Positions 7,602 to 15,735 of a stretch of 64,000 nt of DNA are shown piece by piece. The position numbers and the translations under genes are program-made. The DNA is taken from contig JAMPAG010000004.1 of NCBI GenBank assembly GCA_023667365.1, forward strand, positions 1-64,000. The letters are read 5' to 3'. The stretch comes from a bacterium (GTDB taxonomy: Bacteria > Bacillota > Clostridia > Lachnospirales > Lachnospiraceae). Positions within the stretch are counted from its first letter, which is position 1. Every line of letters starts with the position of its first letter. Below the pieces are notes generated by a model, which did not search any database, had not been told where the DNA came from, and worked only from the letters and a program-made list of their open reading frames with translations.

Positions 7602-9335
7602 ATGGGACAGATTTTTTTGCGTGTGCTGAATATGAGCATGACGGCGTGCTGGCTGATGGCGGCGGTGATCGTGCTTCGTTTTTTATTAAAAAAGGCGCCG
7701 AGATGGATGGCCTGTCTGCTTTGGGCGTTTGTGGCGTTCCGTCTCATCTGCCCGTTTCAAGTGGAAAGCAGTTTCAGCTTAGTGCCGGACGGGGAGCCGG
7801 TGCGCGAGCTGCGAAATCCGGTGCGCGACGTACCGGAAAGCGGTCCATTGCCGAATGGGAGTGCGGATGAAAATGTGACCGTGGCAGCGGACGATATGAC
7901 GTTCGGCGACGGTCAGGGCAGCCGCCCGGCAGGTGCGGATAGCGGGGAGCGGGGAAGTTATGCGGCTGCGATCGGCGTTATCTGGCTGTGCGGTGTGGCG
8001 GCGCTGCTTTTTTACAGCGTATTCAGTTATGTGAGGCTGCATAAACGCACGACAGTGTCTGTCAGACTAAAAGGTCGGATATGGCAGTGCGACGAGATCG
8101 CGACGCCGTTTATTCTGGGGATTGTCAGACCGCATATTTATCTTCCGTCAGACATGGAAGAAGCGCAGGCAAAGTATGTGATCGCGCATGAACAGATGCA
8201 TTTGCAAAGGCGCGACCATTGGTGGAAGCCGCTTGGCTTTTTGATTTTGTCGGTGCATTGGTTTAATCCGCTGTGCTGGGTGTCTTATTGGCTGTTCTGC
8301 CGTGATATTGAGCTGGCGTGCGATGAGCGTGTGATCAGGGGAGAAGACGAACCGTATCGAAAATCGTATGCAGAGGCATTGGTTTCGTGCAGTACCGGGC
8401 AAAAGAAAATCATGGCATGTCCGCTGGCGTTTGGCGAGGTGGGTGTAAAAGAAAGGGTGAAGAATGTGATGAATTATAAAAAGCCGGCTTTTTGGATCGT
8501 ATTAACGGCGGCGGCAGCATGTCTTATTGTAGCAGTCTGCTTTTTGACGAATCCACAGAAAGAAGTGAACGCGCAGCAGGGCGCCGGCGGACAGAGCGGG
8601 AACGTGGGGAGAACGGACAACGCGGACGATTCCGGGATGCTCCGCGTGGATGACACGGTCGGCGACAGGGACGGGAGCCGTGCGGAAACCGGCAGCGACG
8701 GACAGGATGACGGTGCGGATCGAGGAGGGAACGGAGCAGACAGCATAGGAACGGGAACCGGCAGCGACGGAGCGGACGGCGGTGCGGATCGAGGAGGGAG
8801 CGGAGCAGACAGCATAGGAACGGAAACCGGCAGCGACGGACAGGACGGCGGTGCGGATCGCGGAGAGAACGGAGCCCCCGGCATGAGCGGTATGCAGGAG
8901 AGCGACGCGCCGGAAATTCCGGACGTGGTATGGGAGGCGGCACGGCATTATGTGAGCGCCGCGTTTGACCGGACGAGGGAGAGCCGCGAGAGCGGTATCG
9001 ACTGGATTGCTTCTTATGTGGACTGGCGGATTGAGGATGTGGCGTATTGCTACACGTATGATCAGATTGCCGGCATGACCTGCGATGTGTATCGGCTCAA
9101 CTATGAATTTTTGGCGGAATCACCGGAGGATGTACTGCTGGTAGGCGGAATGTCCATGTCCGAGGACGGATGGGTCGTGCCCGAATCGCCGAACAGTGAT
9201 TATTTGATTTTTCAAAAAGAAGGAGATACGCTGACCTATTTCTGCGGAATGGCTGAGAATGACTGCGAGCCGGGAGACGAGCTTTTTACCTCGGATCTCA
9301 TCAATTATTGTTCTGAGATCGGCATATTGCGGTAG
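7602..9335 (+). CDS. M56 (BlaR1-like) membrane metallopeptidase sensor with repeat linker and C-terminal domain (577 aa)
   Basis: N-terminal membrane helices (about residues 5-30 and 35-55) and one near 125-145 precede a zinc protease motif HEQMH (about 196-200, in 'VIAHEQMHLQRRDH'). The third ligand region is 'ELACDERVI'. A last helix lies at about 285-305. Instead of a penicillin-binding domain it has a Gly/Asp-rich linker with roughly 24-residue repeats (about 365-425), then about 145 residues of an extracellular domain of unknown function ('WIASYVDWRIEDVAYCYTYD'). It is probably a wall-stress sensor cleaving the BlaI partner upstream. The absence of the transpeptidase-like domain means the ligand is unknown. 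Confidence 0.85.
   Translation: MGQIFLRVLNMSMTACWLMAAVIVLRFLLKKAPRWMACLLWAFVAFRLICPFQVESSFSLVPDGEPVRELRNPVRDVPESGPLPNGSADENVTVAADDMTFGDGQGSRPAGADSGERGSYAAAIGVIWLCGVAALLFYSVFSYVRLHKRTTVSVRLKGRIWQCDEIATPFILGIVRPHIYLPSDMEEAQAKYVIAHEQMHLQRRDHWWKPLGFLILSVHWFNPLCWVSYWLFCRDIELACDERVIRGEDEPYRKSYAEALVSCSTGQKKIMACPLAFGEVGVKERVKNVMNYKKPAFWIVLTAAAACLIVAVCFLTNPQKEVNAQQGAGGQSGNVGRTDNADDSGMLRVDDTVGDRDGSRAETGSDGQDDGADRGGNGADSIGTGTGSDGADGGADRGGSGADSIGTETGSDGQDGGADRGENGAPGMSGMQESDAPEIPDVVWEAARHYVSAAFDRTRESRESGIDWIASYVDWRIEDVAYCYTYDQIAGMTCDVYRLNYEFLAESPEDVLLVGGMSMSEDGWVVPESPNSDYLIFQKEGDTLTYFCGMAENDCEPGDELFTSDLINYCSEIGILR
8690..8880 (+). repeat. In-frame ~72-bp tandem repeats in the M56 sensor linker
   Basis: Three diverging in-frame copies encode variants of 'GSDGxDxGADRGGNGADSIG'. 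The surrounding linker is also Gly/Asp-rich. Copy number could vary by slippage and would change only the length of an extracellular linker. Confidence 0.75.
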
Positions 9336-9418
9336 AGAGGAAGTTATATTCTGTTTACCGCGATCGGATGCACTGGCAGAAATTGGCGTGAGAACGGATA
9401 AAAAATTTATAGAGACGG

Positions 9419-9481
9419 TTGACAAAGAGGTCTATATGTTATAAACTCATGAAAAAGGGTTTACAACATATAGACCTCTTT
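9419..9481 (+). promoter_or_regulatory. Promoter inside a 25-bp near-perfect palindrome (BlaI-2 operator)
   Basis: TTGACA (9419-9424) and TAAACT (9442-9447) have a 17-bp spacer. The spacer forms the left arm of a palindrome, 9424-9448, whose right arm is 9457-9481 (two mismatches in 25). Each arm contains GGTCTATATG or its complement CATATAGACC. The GTCTAT/ATAGAC core is shared with the operators at 7141-7183. It should be the operator of the BlaI-family gene at 9505; an attenuating hairpin in the leader RNA is also possible. Confidence 0.7.
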
Positions 9482-9504
9482 ACGCAAGACAGGAGGAAAT
9501 CACA

Positions 9505-9867
9505 ATGAAGAAAGAATATCGTTTAACGGAAGCGGAGACGGAGTTTGCAAAACTGATCTGGGAGCATGAGCCTGTTTCTTCAACGGCGCTCGTGCGTTTG
9601 TGCGCGGAAGCGTTTGACTGGAAAAAATCAACGACGTATACGATGTTGAAAAACCTGTGCGGGAAGGGCGTTTTCCGAAATGAAAACGCGACGGTTACTT
9701 CCATATTAAAAAAAGAAGATTTCTATGGAAAACAGAGCCGCGAGTATGTCAACGAGGTGTTTGGCGGCTCGTTGCCCCGGTTTCTGGCAGCCTTCTGCGG
9801 CGGGAGAAAACTGACTGCGGCGGAGGCGGCGGAAATGCGGCGGCTGATCGACGAGGCGGACAATTGA
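9505..9867 (+). CDS. Second BlaI/MecI-family repressor (120 aa)
   Basis: Clear paralogue of the protein at 7236, with the same architecture: 'LTEAETEFAKLIWEHEPVSS', recognition region 'DWKKSTTYTMLKNLCGKGVF', and a C-terminal helix with 'LPRFLAAFCGGRKLTAAEAA'. It starts at ATG after a good AGGAGG (9491-9496). It is likely autoregulated through the palindrome at 9419-9481 and paired with the M56-M23 protein downstream. The two BlaI-M56 pairs lie head to tail and probably arose by tandem duplication followed by divergence. Confidence 0.9.
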   Translation: MKKEYRLTEAETEFAKLIWEHEPVSSTALVRLCAEAFDWKKSTTYTMLKNLCGKGVFRNENATVTSILKKEDFYGKQSREYVNEVFGGSLPRFLAAFCGGRKLTAAEAAEMRRLIDEADN

Positions 9868-9870
9868 CGA

Positions 9871-9962
9871 GAGTGCGGGTAACTGCCAGAGAGTGCGGGT
9901 AACTGCCAGAGAGTGCGGGTAACTGCCAGAGAGCGCGAATAACTGGTAGAGAGCGCGGATAA
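9871..9962 (+). repeat. 20-bp tandem repeat, 4.6 copies, between BlaI-2 and its sensor
   Basis: Three identical copies of GAGTGCGGGTAACTGCCAGA (9871-9930), then two degenerate ones. The array occupies the 178-bp gap between repressor and sensor genes. It has no hairpin potential of note and no unique spacers, so it is not CRISPR. Confidence 0.85.
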
Positions 9963-10045
9963 AGGGCGAAACACCGACAAAGAAGGACGCCCGTAAAGAG
10001 GCGGGGCGGTGAAGCAGTTTATCCGACAGGTAAGGAGGTACAGGG

Positions 10046-12049
10046 GTGGAAAGATGTCTTGAAGTGATCTTGAGAATGAGTCTGACAGCATCATTTGTCA
10101 TTGCGGCGGTATGCCTTGTCCGGATGCTGCTGCGATATGCGCCGAGGCGGTATTCCTATGTGCTATGGCTGGTCGTGCTCGTCCGTTTGGTATGTCCGAC
10201 TGCACCGGCAATGCATTTTGGCGCGGTGCCCGATATGGCACGGGTCATAGAGGATTGGCAGGCATCGGGAGAACAGGTGTCGGAAGAACAAGCGTCTAAG
10301 GCGCAGGCATCGGGAGAACAGGTGTCCGGCACGGAACCGTCGGAGGGGAACCTGTGGACGCCGGATAATGAGGGGCAGAATGCGGCATGGCTTAGCGTGG
10401 AACAGGAAGTGATCGTGGTACCGGACGTTGCGGTCGGCGTTGCGGCGGGTGCACAGCAGGCGTGGGAGCATGGGAAAGAATCTGCGCATACGGCTTCTGC
10501 GGGAGAAACAGCGGATACTGCGCGGCGCGCATGGCCGGTATCGGATGCGGCATGCAAGATTGTCTGTCTGTGCTGGCTGTGCGGTGCATTCCTCTTTTTG
10601 GGATATGGGATCACAGGGTACTTCCGGCTTATGTTCCGCTTACGGAAAAAAGAAAAATCGGTCTTTTTGATGAAAAAAGACGCGGATGGGGAAATGGCAG
10701 ATGCGGCGGAAAAAATGCTGCGCCGGCCCGTCCGGATCGTGGAGGATGCCGGGATCGGGGCGCCGTTTACCGTTGGGATATTCCGTCCGGTCATCTGCAT
10801 TCCGAAAGGTCTGTTTCCGTTTCAGCGCGAAATGGTGATCGCACATGAAAGTATGCATATTCAAAGGCGGGATAATTTGTGGAAGCTGACCGCTTATGTG
10901 GTACGCTGTATGCATTGGTTTAATCCGCTCGTGTGGCTTGCGTTTTACTGCTTTGAGGAGGATATGGAGACTTCGTGCGACGAGGCGGTTCTAAGAAAGC
11001 TCGGTTATGAGCGGCGCAAGGAGTATGCGGAAACCCTGTTGAAATTGGCGGAATGCAGGCGGGGAACCGACGCCTTTTATTCGGTAACGTTTGGCGGGAA
11101 AAACACAAAAATGCGCATCCGGAATGCGCTTTCCGCTAAAAAAACAAGATGGTGGGTTGCATTGGCGGCAACGGCGGTCGTGATCGCGGCGGTTATGCTG
11201 CTGTCGGTGAACCACAAGCCTGTGCAGGAGGAAGCGCTTTCTTCGGATGAGCAGACACAGCAGGCGGACAGTCAGAGCGCGGGCAGTCTGCTGATCGCGC
11301 AGGACGTCCTGCAAGAGGGGATGGAACAGCGGTTAGCGTATCTGCGTCAGCAGGAAAGACTTGACGCATTGAATGCGGAAATTCAATTGGCGGAAATCAT
11401 GACGGAACTGAGTGTCAGGATAGGAAATGAGGCGCTTACCGAGGGAGAAAGCCGTGTTGAAGAAAGCGAAGGGTATCCGGGCTTTTCGGAACAGGCGGTT
11501 CCGGTGATCCGTTTAGACGGCATGTGCGCGCTCCTGTGTAATCCGCAGACGGATCTGGAGGGGAGCGGAACAGCGGCTGCCTATTCGTTTCCGCTTGATG
11601 GAGTGGATGACGGAAGTGTGATCGTAAGCGGGGCTTATGGAAGCAGACTGCATTCCGCGACCGGAGAGGCGACATTTCATTCGGGATTGGATTTGAATGC
11701 GGAGAAAGGCGCGCCGGTGCGTGCGGCCGCCGAAGGCTGCGTATATCGGACCGGCTTTGACGAGAAATGCGGAAACTATGTGATCCTCATTCATGTGAAC
11801 GGCGATCTGACGTACTATGCGCATTGTGATACGGTGGATGTACAGGCGGGGGATATTGTAGAGCGCGGACAACAGATTGCGACAGTCGGCAATACCGGAA
11901 AAAGCACCGGCGCACATCTGCACTTTGCGATGAGCAGACAGGGAGCGTTTATGGCGCCGCGGTTTGCGGAAATGAGTATAACGGACAGCTCGATGGATTC
12001 GGGCAGTTCCGTGATCGTATTGCCGGTGGAGGTGCGGGTAGAATCGTAG
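10046..12049 (+). CDS. M56 (BlaR1-like) sensor fused to an M23 (LytM) endopeptidase domain (667 aa)
   Basis: The start GTG at 10046 follows AGGAGG (10033-10038). Membrane helices (about residues 8-30, 35-50, 175-195) precede a zinc motif HESMH (about 266-270 in 'VIAHESMHIQRRDNL') and 'METSCDEAV', as in M56 sensors. A membrane helix at about 370-390 is followed by a coiled linker and, at about 510-650, a complete M23 domain: 'GAYGSRLHSATGE', HSGLD (zinc His and Asp, about 545) and HLHF (about 625). The outside domain could therefore cut or bind peptidoglycan cross-bridges directly while the inside domain signals to BlaI. Catalytic residues look intact. The physiological trigger is not known. 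Confidence 0.88.
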   Translation: MERCLEVILRMSLTASFVIAAVCLVRMLLRYAPRRYSYVLWLVVLVRLVCPTAPAMHFGAVPDMARVIEDWQASGEQVSEEQASKAQASGEQVSGTEPSEGNLWTPDNEGQNAAWLSVEQEVIVVPDVAVGVAAGAQQAWEHGKESAHTASAGETADTARRAWPVSDAACKIVCLCWLCGAFLFLGYGITGYFRLMFRLRKKEKSVFLMKKDADGEMADAAEKMLRRPVRIVEDAGIGAPFTVGIFRPVICIPKGLFPFQREMVIAHESMHIQRRDNLWKLTAYVVRCMHWFNPLVWLAFYCFEEDMETSCDEAVLRKLGYERRKEYAETLLKLAECRRGTDAFYSVTFGGKNTKMRIRNALSAKKTRWWVALAATAVVIAAVMLLSVNHKPVQEEALSSDEQTQQADSQSAGSLLIAQDVLQEGMEQRLAYLRQQERLDALNAEIQLAEIMTELSVRIGNEALTEGESRVEESEGYPGFSEQAVPVIRLDGMCALLCNPQTDLEGSGTAAAYSFPLDGVDDGSVIVSGAYGSRLHSATGEATFHSGLDLNAEKGAPVRAAAEGCVYRTGFDEKCGNYVILIHVNGDLTYYAHCDTVDVQAGDIVERGQQIATVGNTGKSTGAHLHFAMSRQGAFMAPRFAEMSITDSSMDSGSSVIVLPVEVRVES

Positions 12050-12075
12050 GAGGGGAGGGTATTTACCTCCCCTCC
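12049..12075. terminator. Bidirectional hairpin between convergent genes
   Basis: GGAGGGGAGG (12049-12058) and CCTCCCCTCC (12066-12075) form a perfect 10-bp stem with a 7-nt loop. It overlaps the ends of both the M56-M23 gene and the convergent XRE gene. The U-tract is weak. Confidence 0.6.
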
Positions 12076-12497
12076 CGTCTGTTGTGATATTTGATCTCCA
12101 TAAAGGTCAAAATGTCGTCCTGATCGCGTTCATCCAAAAGAGAATAATAGAATAATACTTTTTTTTCAAAAGGCGTCAGATTGGAAAGACGCTTTTTGTT
12201 GTCCGGTTTGGACACATAATCAAGATAGTTTGGCAACAGTTCTGCATCTGACATCATAGGCGTACCGGGTTTTGTGGTTTTATGGGAAGGATTCGGGCGA
12301 TCGGAGAGCAGCATGTCTACGGAAACATGATACAACTGAGCAAGCGTGTAAAGGGATTCCGGAGGCGGCGTGATGCGGCCGGTCTCATAGTGGGAATAGG
12401 TCTGCCTGCTGATATTCAGCTTCTCTGCCACGTATGCCTGTGAGTATTCATAGACAGAGCGCAATTCTTTTAGGTATTCAGATAAATTACGGTTCAT
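12063..12497 (-). CDS. XRE-family transcriptional regulator (144 aa)
   Basis: An N-terminal lambda-repressor-type HTH ('SQAYVAEKLNISRQTYSHYE', then 'TPPPESLYTLAQLYHVSVDM') is followed by about 75 residues with a charged C-terminal part ('FEKKVLFYYSLLDERDQDDI'). It is transcribed divergently from the secreted-protein gene at 12710. Two similar dyads overlie or follow that gene's promoter (12608-12622 and 12639-12653) and are the obvious candidate operators. The ligand, if any, is unknown. Confidence 0.85.
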   Translation of the reverse strand: MNRNLSEYLKELRSVYEYSQAYVAEKLNISRQTYSHYETGRITPPPESLYTLAQLYHVSVDMLLSDRPNPSHKTTKPGTPMMSDAELLPNYLDYVSKPDNKKRLSNLTPFEKKVLFYYSLLDERDQDDILTFMEIKYHNRREGR

Positions 12498-12600
12498 AAA
12501 AAATCCTCAAAACAGCTGAAAAAGAAATGTAAGGAGATATTGGGATGCTCTCATTATGCCCTTCTGTAAACTAATTTTACAACATTTTTACAAAAAATGC

Positions 12601-12653
12601 TTGAAAAGCTATTATAGATAGCATATAATACGGAATAGGCTATTAAAAATAGC
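12601..12653 (+). promoter_or_regulatory. Promoter with two XRE-type operators upstream of the secreted protein
   Basis: TTGAAA (12601-12606) and TATAAT (12624-12629) are spaced by 17 bp. GCTAT-tatag-ATAGC (12608-12622) fills the spacer and GCTATT-aaa-AATAGC (12639-12653) lies just after the start site. The centres are 31 bp apart, about three helical turns, as for cooperative dimers. A homopolymer of 9 G follows at about 12667. Confidence 0.75.
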
Positions 12654-12709
12654 ACAAACCAATACCGGGGGGGGGTACAGCGGTATTGTAAAAAGGAGGA
12701 GAGAAAATC

Positions 12710-13381
12710 ATGAAGAGAACAAGATTACAGAAGGCACTGGCAACGGCACTTGCAGTAACGACTGTTGTCGGTATGACCATGACGGCAGGTGCAACGGGAA
12801 CGGCTCCGGCAGCTTCCAGCACAGAATCCGCATCGGCGGCAGCAGAGCAGGTTGTGGCAGCTGCAGGAGAGACTACGGCGGCAGCGGTGCCGGCGACAAG
12901 CGAGGTAACGGTTGCGGGACAGAAGATTGTGACAACCGTACAGGGCGTTTATGCAGCAAAGACGGTTAGCGGGATTGCAGTCATGACGCCGGCGGACAGC
13001 ATTAAGGGTGCATATGGTCTCACTGCATCCCAAAAGTTATATGCGATGGTCATGGATACGGACAAGACAAAGAGCTACAACGCGATGGCAAGCCTGAATG
13101 CGGCGGCAGCGGCGTTGAGCGCAACGATGGGACCGGTCTTAAATATTGATCTCGGATTCAGGGAAAACGGTAAGTATACGGCTTTATCGGCGGACGGCGC
13201 GGAGATTATGATGACGGTCGCGATTCCGAAAGAATTTCAGGATGCGTCTGCAAACTATGCGGTTGTCGTTGTCCGTACGGGCGGTGTAATCACGGTGCTT
13301 CCGGATCTGGACGACAATGTAGAGACGGTTACGTTTAGTACGACGGGCGGTCTTGGCTGCTATGCGCTTGTAAAGTATTAA
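12710..13381 (+). CDS. Secreted protein of unknown function (223 aa)
   Basis: The start ATG follows AAAAAGGAGGAGAG. A Sec signal peptide (about residues 1-28, 'LATALAVTTVVGMTMTAGAT') leads into an Ala/Ser/Thr-rich spacer (to about 70) and a compact domain with 'VQGVYAAKTVSGIAVMTPAD' and a final 'TFSTTGGLGCYALVKY'. No cell-wall anchor or lipobox is visible, so it is probably released or loosely bound. The strong ribosome site and consensus promoter suggest high expression when the divergent XRE protein releases its dyads. Family not recognised. Confidence 0.75.
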   Translation: MKRTRLQKALATALAVTTVVGMTMTAGATGTAPAASSTESASAAAEQVVAAAGETTAAAVPATSEVTVAGQKIVTTVQGVYAAKTVSGIAVMTPADSIKGAYGLTASQKLYAMVMDTDKTKSYNAMASLNAAAAALSATMGPVLNIDLGFRENGKYTALSADGAEIMMTVAIPKEFQDASANYAVVVVRTGGVITVLPDLDDNVETVTFSTTGGLGCYALVKY

Positions 13382-13539
13382 GGAAGCGCAGATGAGATTA
13401 TCGTCATCATTCTCCCGGATAGATGAGCAGGTCATAGACGCTGTAAAGACGGAATTTCTATGACCGGCGGCGGGACGCGCTTCCGAGAGCGGGAGCGCGC
13501 CGGCTGATCCGGGGAGGAGCAAGGCGGGGAAAACAGAGC

Positions 13540-15639
13540 ATGAGGAAAAGAGAAGACGGAAAAGCGCTTATTTTTTATTCGGCGGCTGTTTTTCTTTTTT
13601 TTGCGCTTTCTTTTGGGAGCGGTATCACAAGAATATACGGTTTTACGCTGTTCCCCGATGAATTTGGCTATTGGTCATCCGCGGCGGAGGCGGCGGGATA
13701 TGACTGGTCGAAGGTAACGGCGTACGGATCCTATTACTCTTTTGGCTATGGACTCATTCTTACGCCCATCCTTCTGCTCTGCGGGGATGCAGTATGGACA
13801 TATCGGATCGCGCTTTGCGTGAACGCGCTCTTACTGGCGGCATCGTTTATGCTGCTAAAAAAAATAATCGGAAGGCTGATCCCCCTCAGCGAACCGGTAC
13901 AGCGCGTATTAAGCGCGGGAATTGCGGTCTGTTACCCGGTATGGCTGCTCTATGTGAACATGACCATGACGGAGATTTTGCTCGTATGCTGTTTTCTGCT
14001 TGTGTGCGAACTCCTGCTGCGATATTTGGAGCGCCCGTCGATCGGGCGTTTTGCGGCGGCGGGCGTCAGTGCCGTTTACCTGTACACGGTTCATCTGCGG
14101 AGCGTGCCGGTCCTGTGCGCGTGTACAGCCTGTATGCTGCTGTTCTGGATCGGGGAAATCAGGCGGGGGAAGGAGAAGCCCGCACATCCGGGAAAAGTGC
14201 TGTGCGCCTCAAATGCAAAGGAGCGTGAGCGTCCTGCCCCAAAAAGCGGGATGCCGGTATGGATAAGACCGCTTGCGGCGCTTGCGATCGTGACAGCGGC
14301 GGTTCTGGCGGCGGAATGTCTTAAAAATCTGACGCAGGCATCCGTATATGGAGAGACGAATGCGGCGCTGCTTTCGGTCAATGATTACGGCGGACAGCTT
14401 TCGAACTTAAAAGGACTCTTTACATGGCGCGGTTTTAAGGAGCTGGCCGTCAGCCTGATCGGGAAGATTTATTATCTGACGTTTGCGGGCTTTGGGCTTT
14501 TTCCCGCAGGGCTATGGTTTTTGATCAAAAAAATGACGGGGAAGGATGCGGATAGTCGTATCCGGCTGTTTTGTCTGTTCGTTCTCCTTTCGGTTGGCGG
14601 AGAAATTATGGTATGCGCCATTTATACAAAGGGATACGGGCGCATGGACGGGCTGTGTTACGGGCGTTACGACGAGCAGATCCTTCCGCTGCTCATGGCG
14701 CTTGGCTGTTTTGGCATCTGGAAGATGAAACGTCCGGTACGCTATGGCGCGGCGCTCCTGCTTTCCGGACTTCCGGTCACGGCAATGCTGGAGTCGATCA
14801 TAAAAAGCCATCAAATGAGTAATCTCAACGGCGGCTATTTTGTCGCGGGGCTTTCGTATCTGCTGCACCATATTCCGTTTGAGCCGGAGAATTATTTTTG
14901 GAAGGCGTACGCGCTTGCTGCGGTGCTGACAGCGCTTTTGATCGCTGTGCTGCGGCTAAGCCGCGGAAGGAGCGGACGCGGCGAAAGCGCCGCTCATGCC
15001 GGAGACGTCGATTATACGGAACCGTCGGCGGGAAGATTTTACTGGCTGCTCCTTGTGTGGATCGGCGTGGAAGTGCTTCTGGGAATGGACTTAAACGAGG
15101 GCATGGTATACAGTCAGAACCGCGTGCGCTATCAGGATATGCGGATGGTTGCCGCACTTGAGGAACTGCGGGAGGAAACGCGCGACACAGGCGGACAGGC
15201 GGATGGCGGAGCAAATCGTGGAGACAGCGCCGGAGAGGAAACGTGCGACACGGGCGGGCAGGCGGATGGCGGAGCGAATCGTGGAGACAGCGCCGGAGAG
15301 GAAACGCGCGACACGGGCGGGCAGGCGGATGGCGGAGCGAATCGTGGAGACAGCGCCGCGGAAAGCGCGTGCGATACAGACGGATCGAGCGATCGGGAAG
15401 CAGGAGAGCCGGAACGCCGGATCGTCTGCTTTGGCGGGGACGCGGCAGGGATGTACGCCGCCGTTGTTCAATTCCGGCTGCGGGGCGAGGTCATTTATTT
15501 TTATACGCCGGAGGAGGCGGAGAAGCTGTCAGAGCGGGATCTGGTGCTCGCGTGCGAGTCGGAGGACCGCAGCGCGCTGGCATCGGCGTATACACAGCAT
15601 GAGGTGTATGGAATATTCCATTTATATTATAACGGGTAA
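13540..15639 (+). CDS. Polytopic GT-C-type glycosyltransferase-like membrane protein (699 aa)
   Basis: About ten membrane helices are spread over residues 10-520. Just after the first helix is 'FPDEFGYWSSAAEAAGYDWS', an acidic 'DE' motif in the first outside loop followed by an aromatic 'YYSFGYG' segment. This layout matches GT-C enzymes that use lipid-linked sugars, where the acidic pair is catalytic. The gene at 23479 carries the same pattern ('PDEAGYLCNAAFFSGNDWS...YYGYGYS') and is a homologue. About residues 543-610 are three in-frame copies of an Asp/Gly-rich 21-22-residue unit, followed by a roughly 80-residue tail. Next to a dolichol-phosphate-mannose-synthase-like GT2, it could transfer a sugar from the lipid donor made there. 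Confidence 0.7.
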   Translation: MRKREDGKALIFYSAAVFLFFALSFGSGITRIYGFTLFPDEFGYWSSAAEAAGYDWSKVTAYGSYYSFGYGLILTPILLLCGDAVWTYRIALCVNALLLAASFMLLKKIIGRLIPLSEPVQRVLSAGIAVCYPVWLLYVNMTMTEILLVCCFLLVCELLLRYLERPSIGRFAAAGVSAVYLYTVHLRSVPVLCACTACMLLFWIGEIRRGKEKPAHPGKVLCASNAKERERPAPKSGMPVWIRPLAALAIVTAAVLAAECLKNLTQASVYGETNAALLSVNDYGGQLSNLKGLFTWRGFKELAVSLIGKIYYLTFAGFGLFPAGLWFLIKKMTGKDADSRIRLFCLFVLLSVGGEIMVCAIYTKGYGRMDGLCYGRYDEQILPLLMALGCFGIWKMKRPVRYGAALLLSGLPVTAMLESIIKSHQMSNLNGGYFVAGLSYLLHHIPFEPENYFWKAYALAAVLTALLIAVLRLSRGRSGRGESAAHAGDVDYTEPSAGRFYWLLLVWIGVEVLLGMDLNEGMVYSQNRVRYQDMRMVAALEELREETRDTGGQADGGANRGDSAGEETCDTGGQADGGANRGDSAGEETRDTGGQADGGANRGDSAAESACDTDGSSDREAGEPERRIVCFGGDAAGMYAAVVQFRLRGEVIYFYTPEEAEKLSERDLVLACESEDRSALASAYTQHEVYGIFHLYYNG
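15169..15365 (+). repeat. In-frame ~63-bp tandem repeats in the GT-C protein
   Basis: Three near-identical copies encode 'EETRDTGGQADGGANRGDSA'; copies two and three differ by only a few bases, so expansion is recent. The repeat lies between the last predicted membrane helix and the C-terminal tail. Confidence 0.85.
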
Positions 15640-15735
15640 AAAGTGACAGGCGGTTAAGGATAGATCTTTCGGAAATGGCGGATTGCAGATGCAGCCGGCT
15701 GCGTTTTGCAGATGACTCAAGTGAGGAACGGAAAC

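Noticed and set aside
8474-8948. Long minus-strand frames rich in Pro/Arg/Ser opposite the M56 sensor
   Set aside because: They are shadows of the GC-rich repeat region; no ribosome sites and biased codon pattern.
9871-9962. Possible CRISPR array (regular 20-bp repeats)
   Set aside because: Repeats are contiguous with no unique spacers, no cas genes nearby; simple tandem repeat.
10156-10800. 214-codon minus-strand frame opposite the M56-M23 gene
   Set aside because: Low-complexity Ser/Ala/Cys composition typical of antisense to GC-rich coding; no ribosome site.
15091-15646. Arg-rich overlapping frames in and opposite the GT-C repeat
   Set aside because: Repetitive shadow of the in-frame repeat; the GT-C frame is continuous with membrane helices on one side and a conserved tail.
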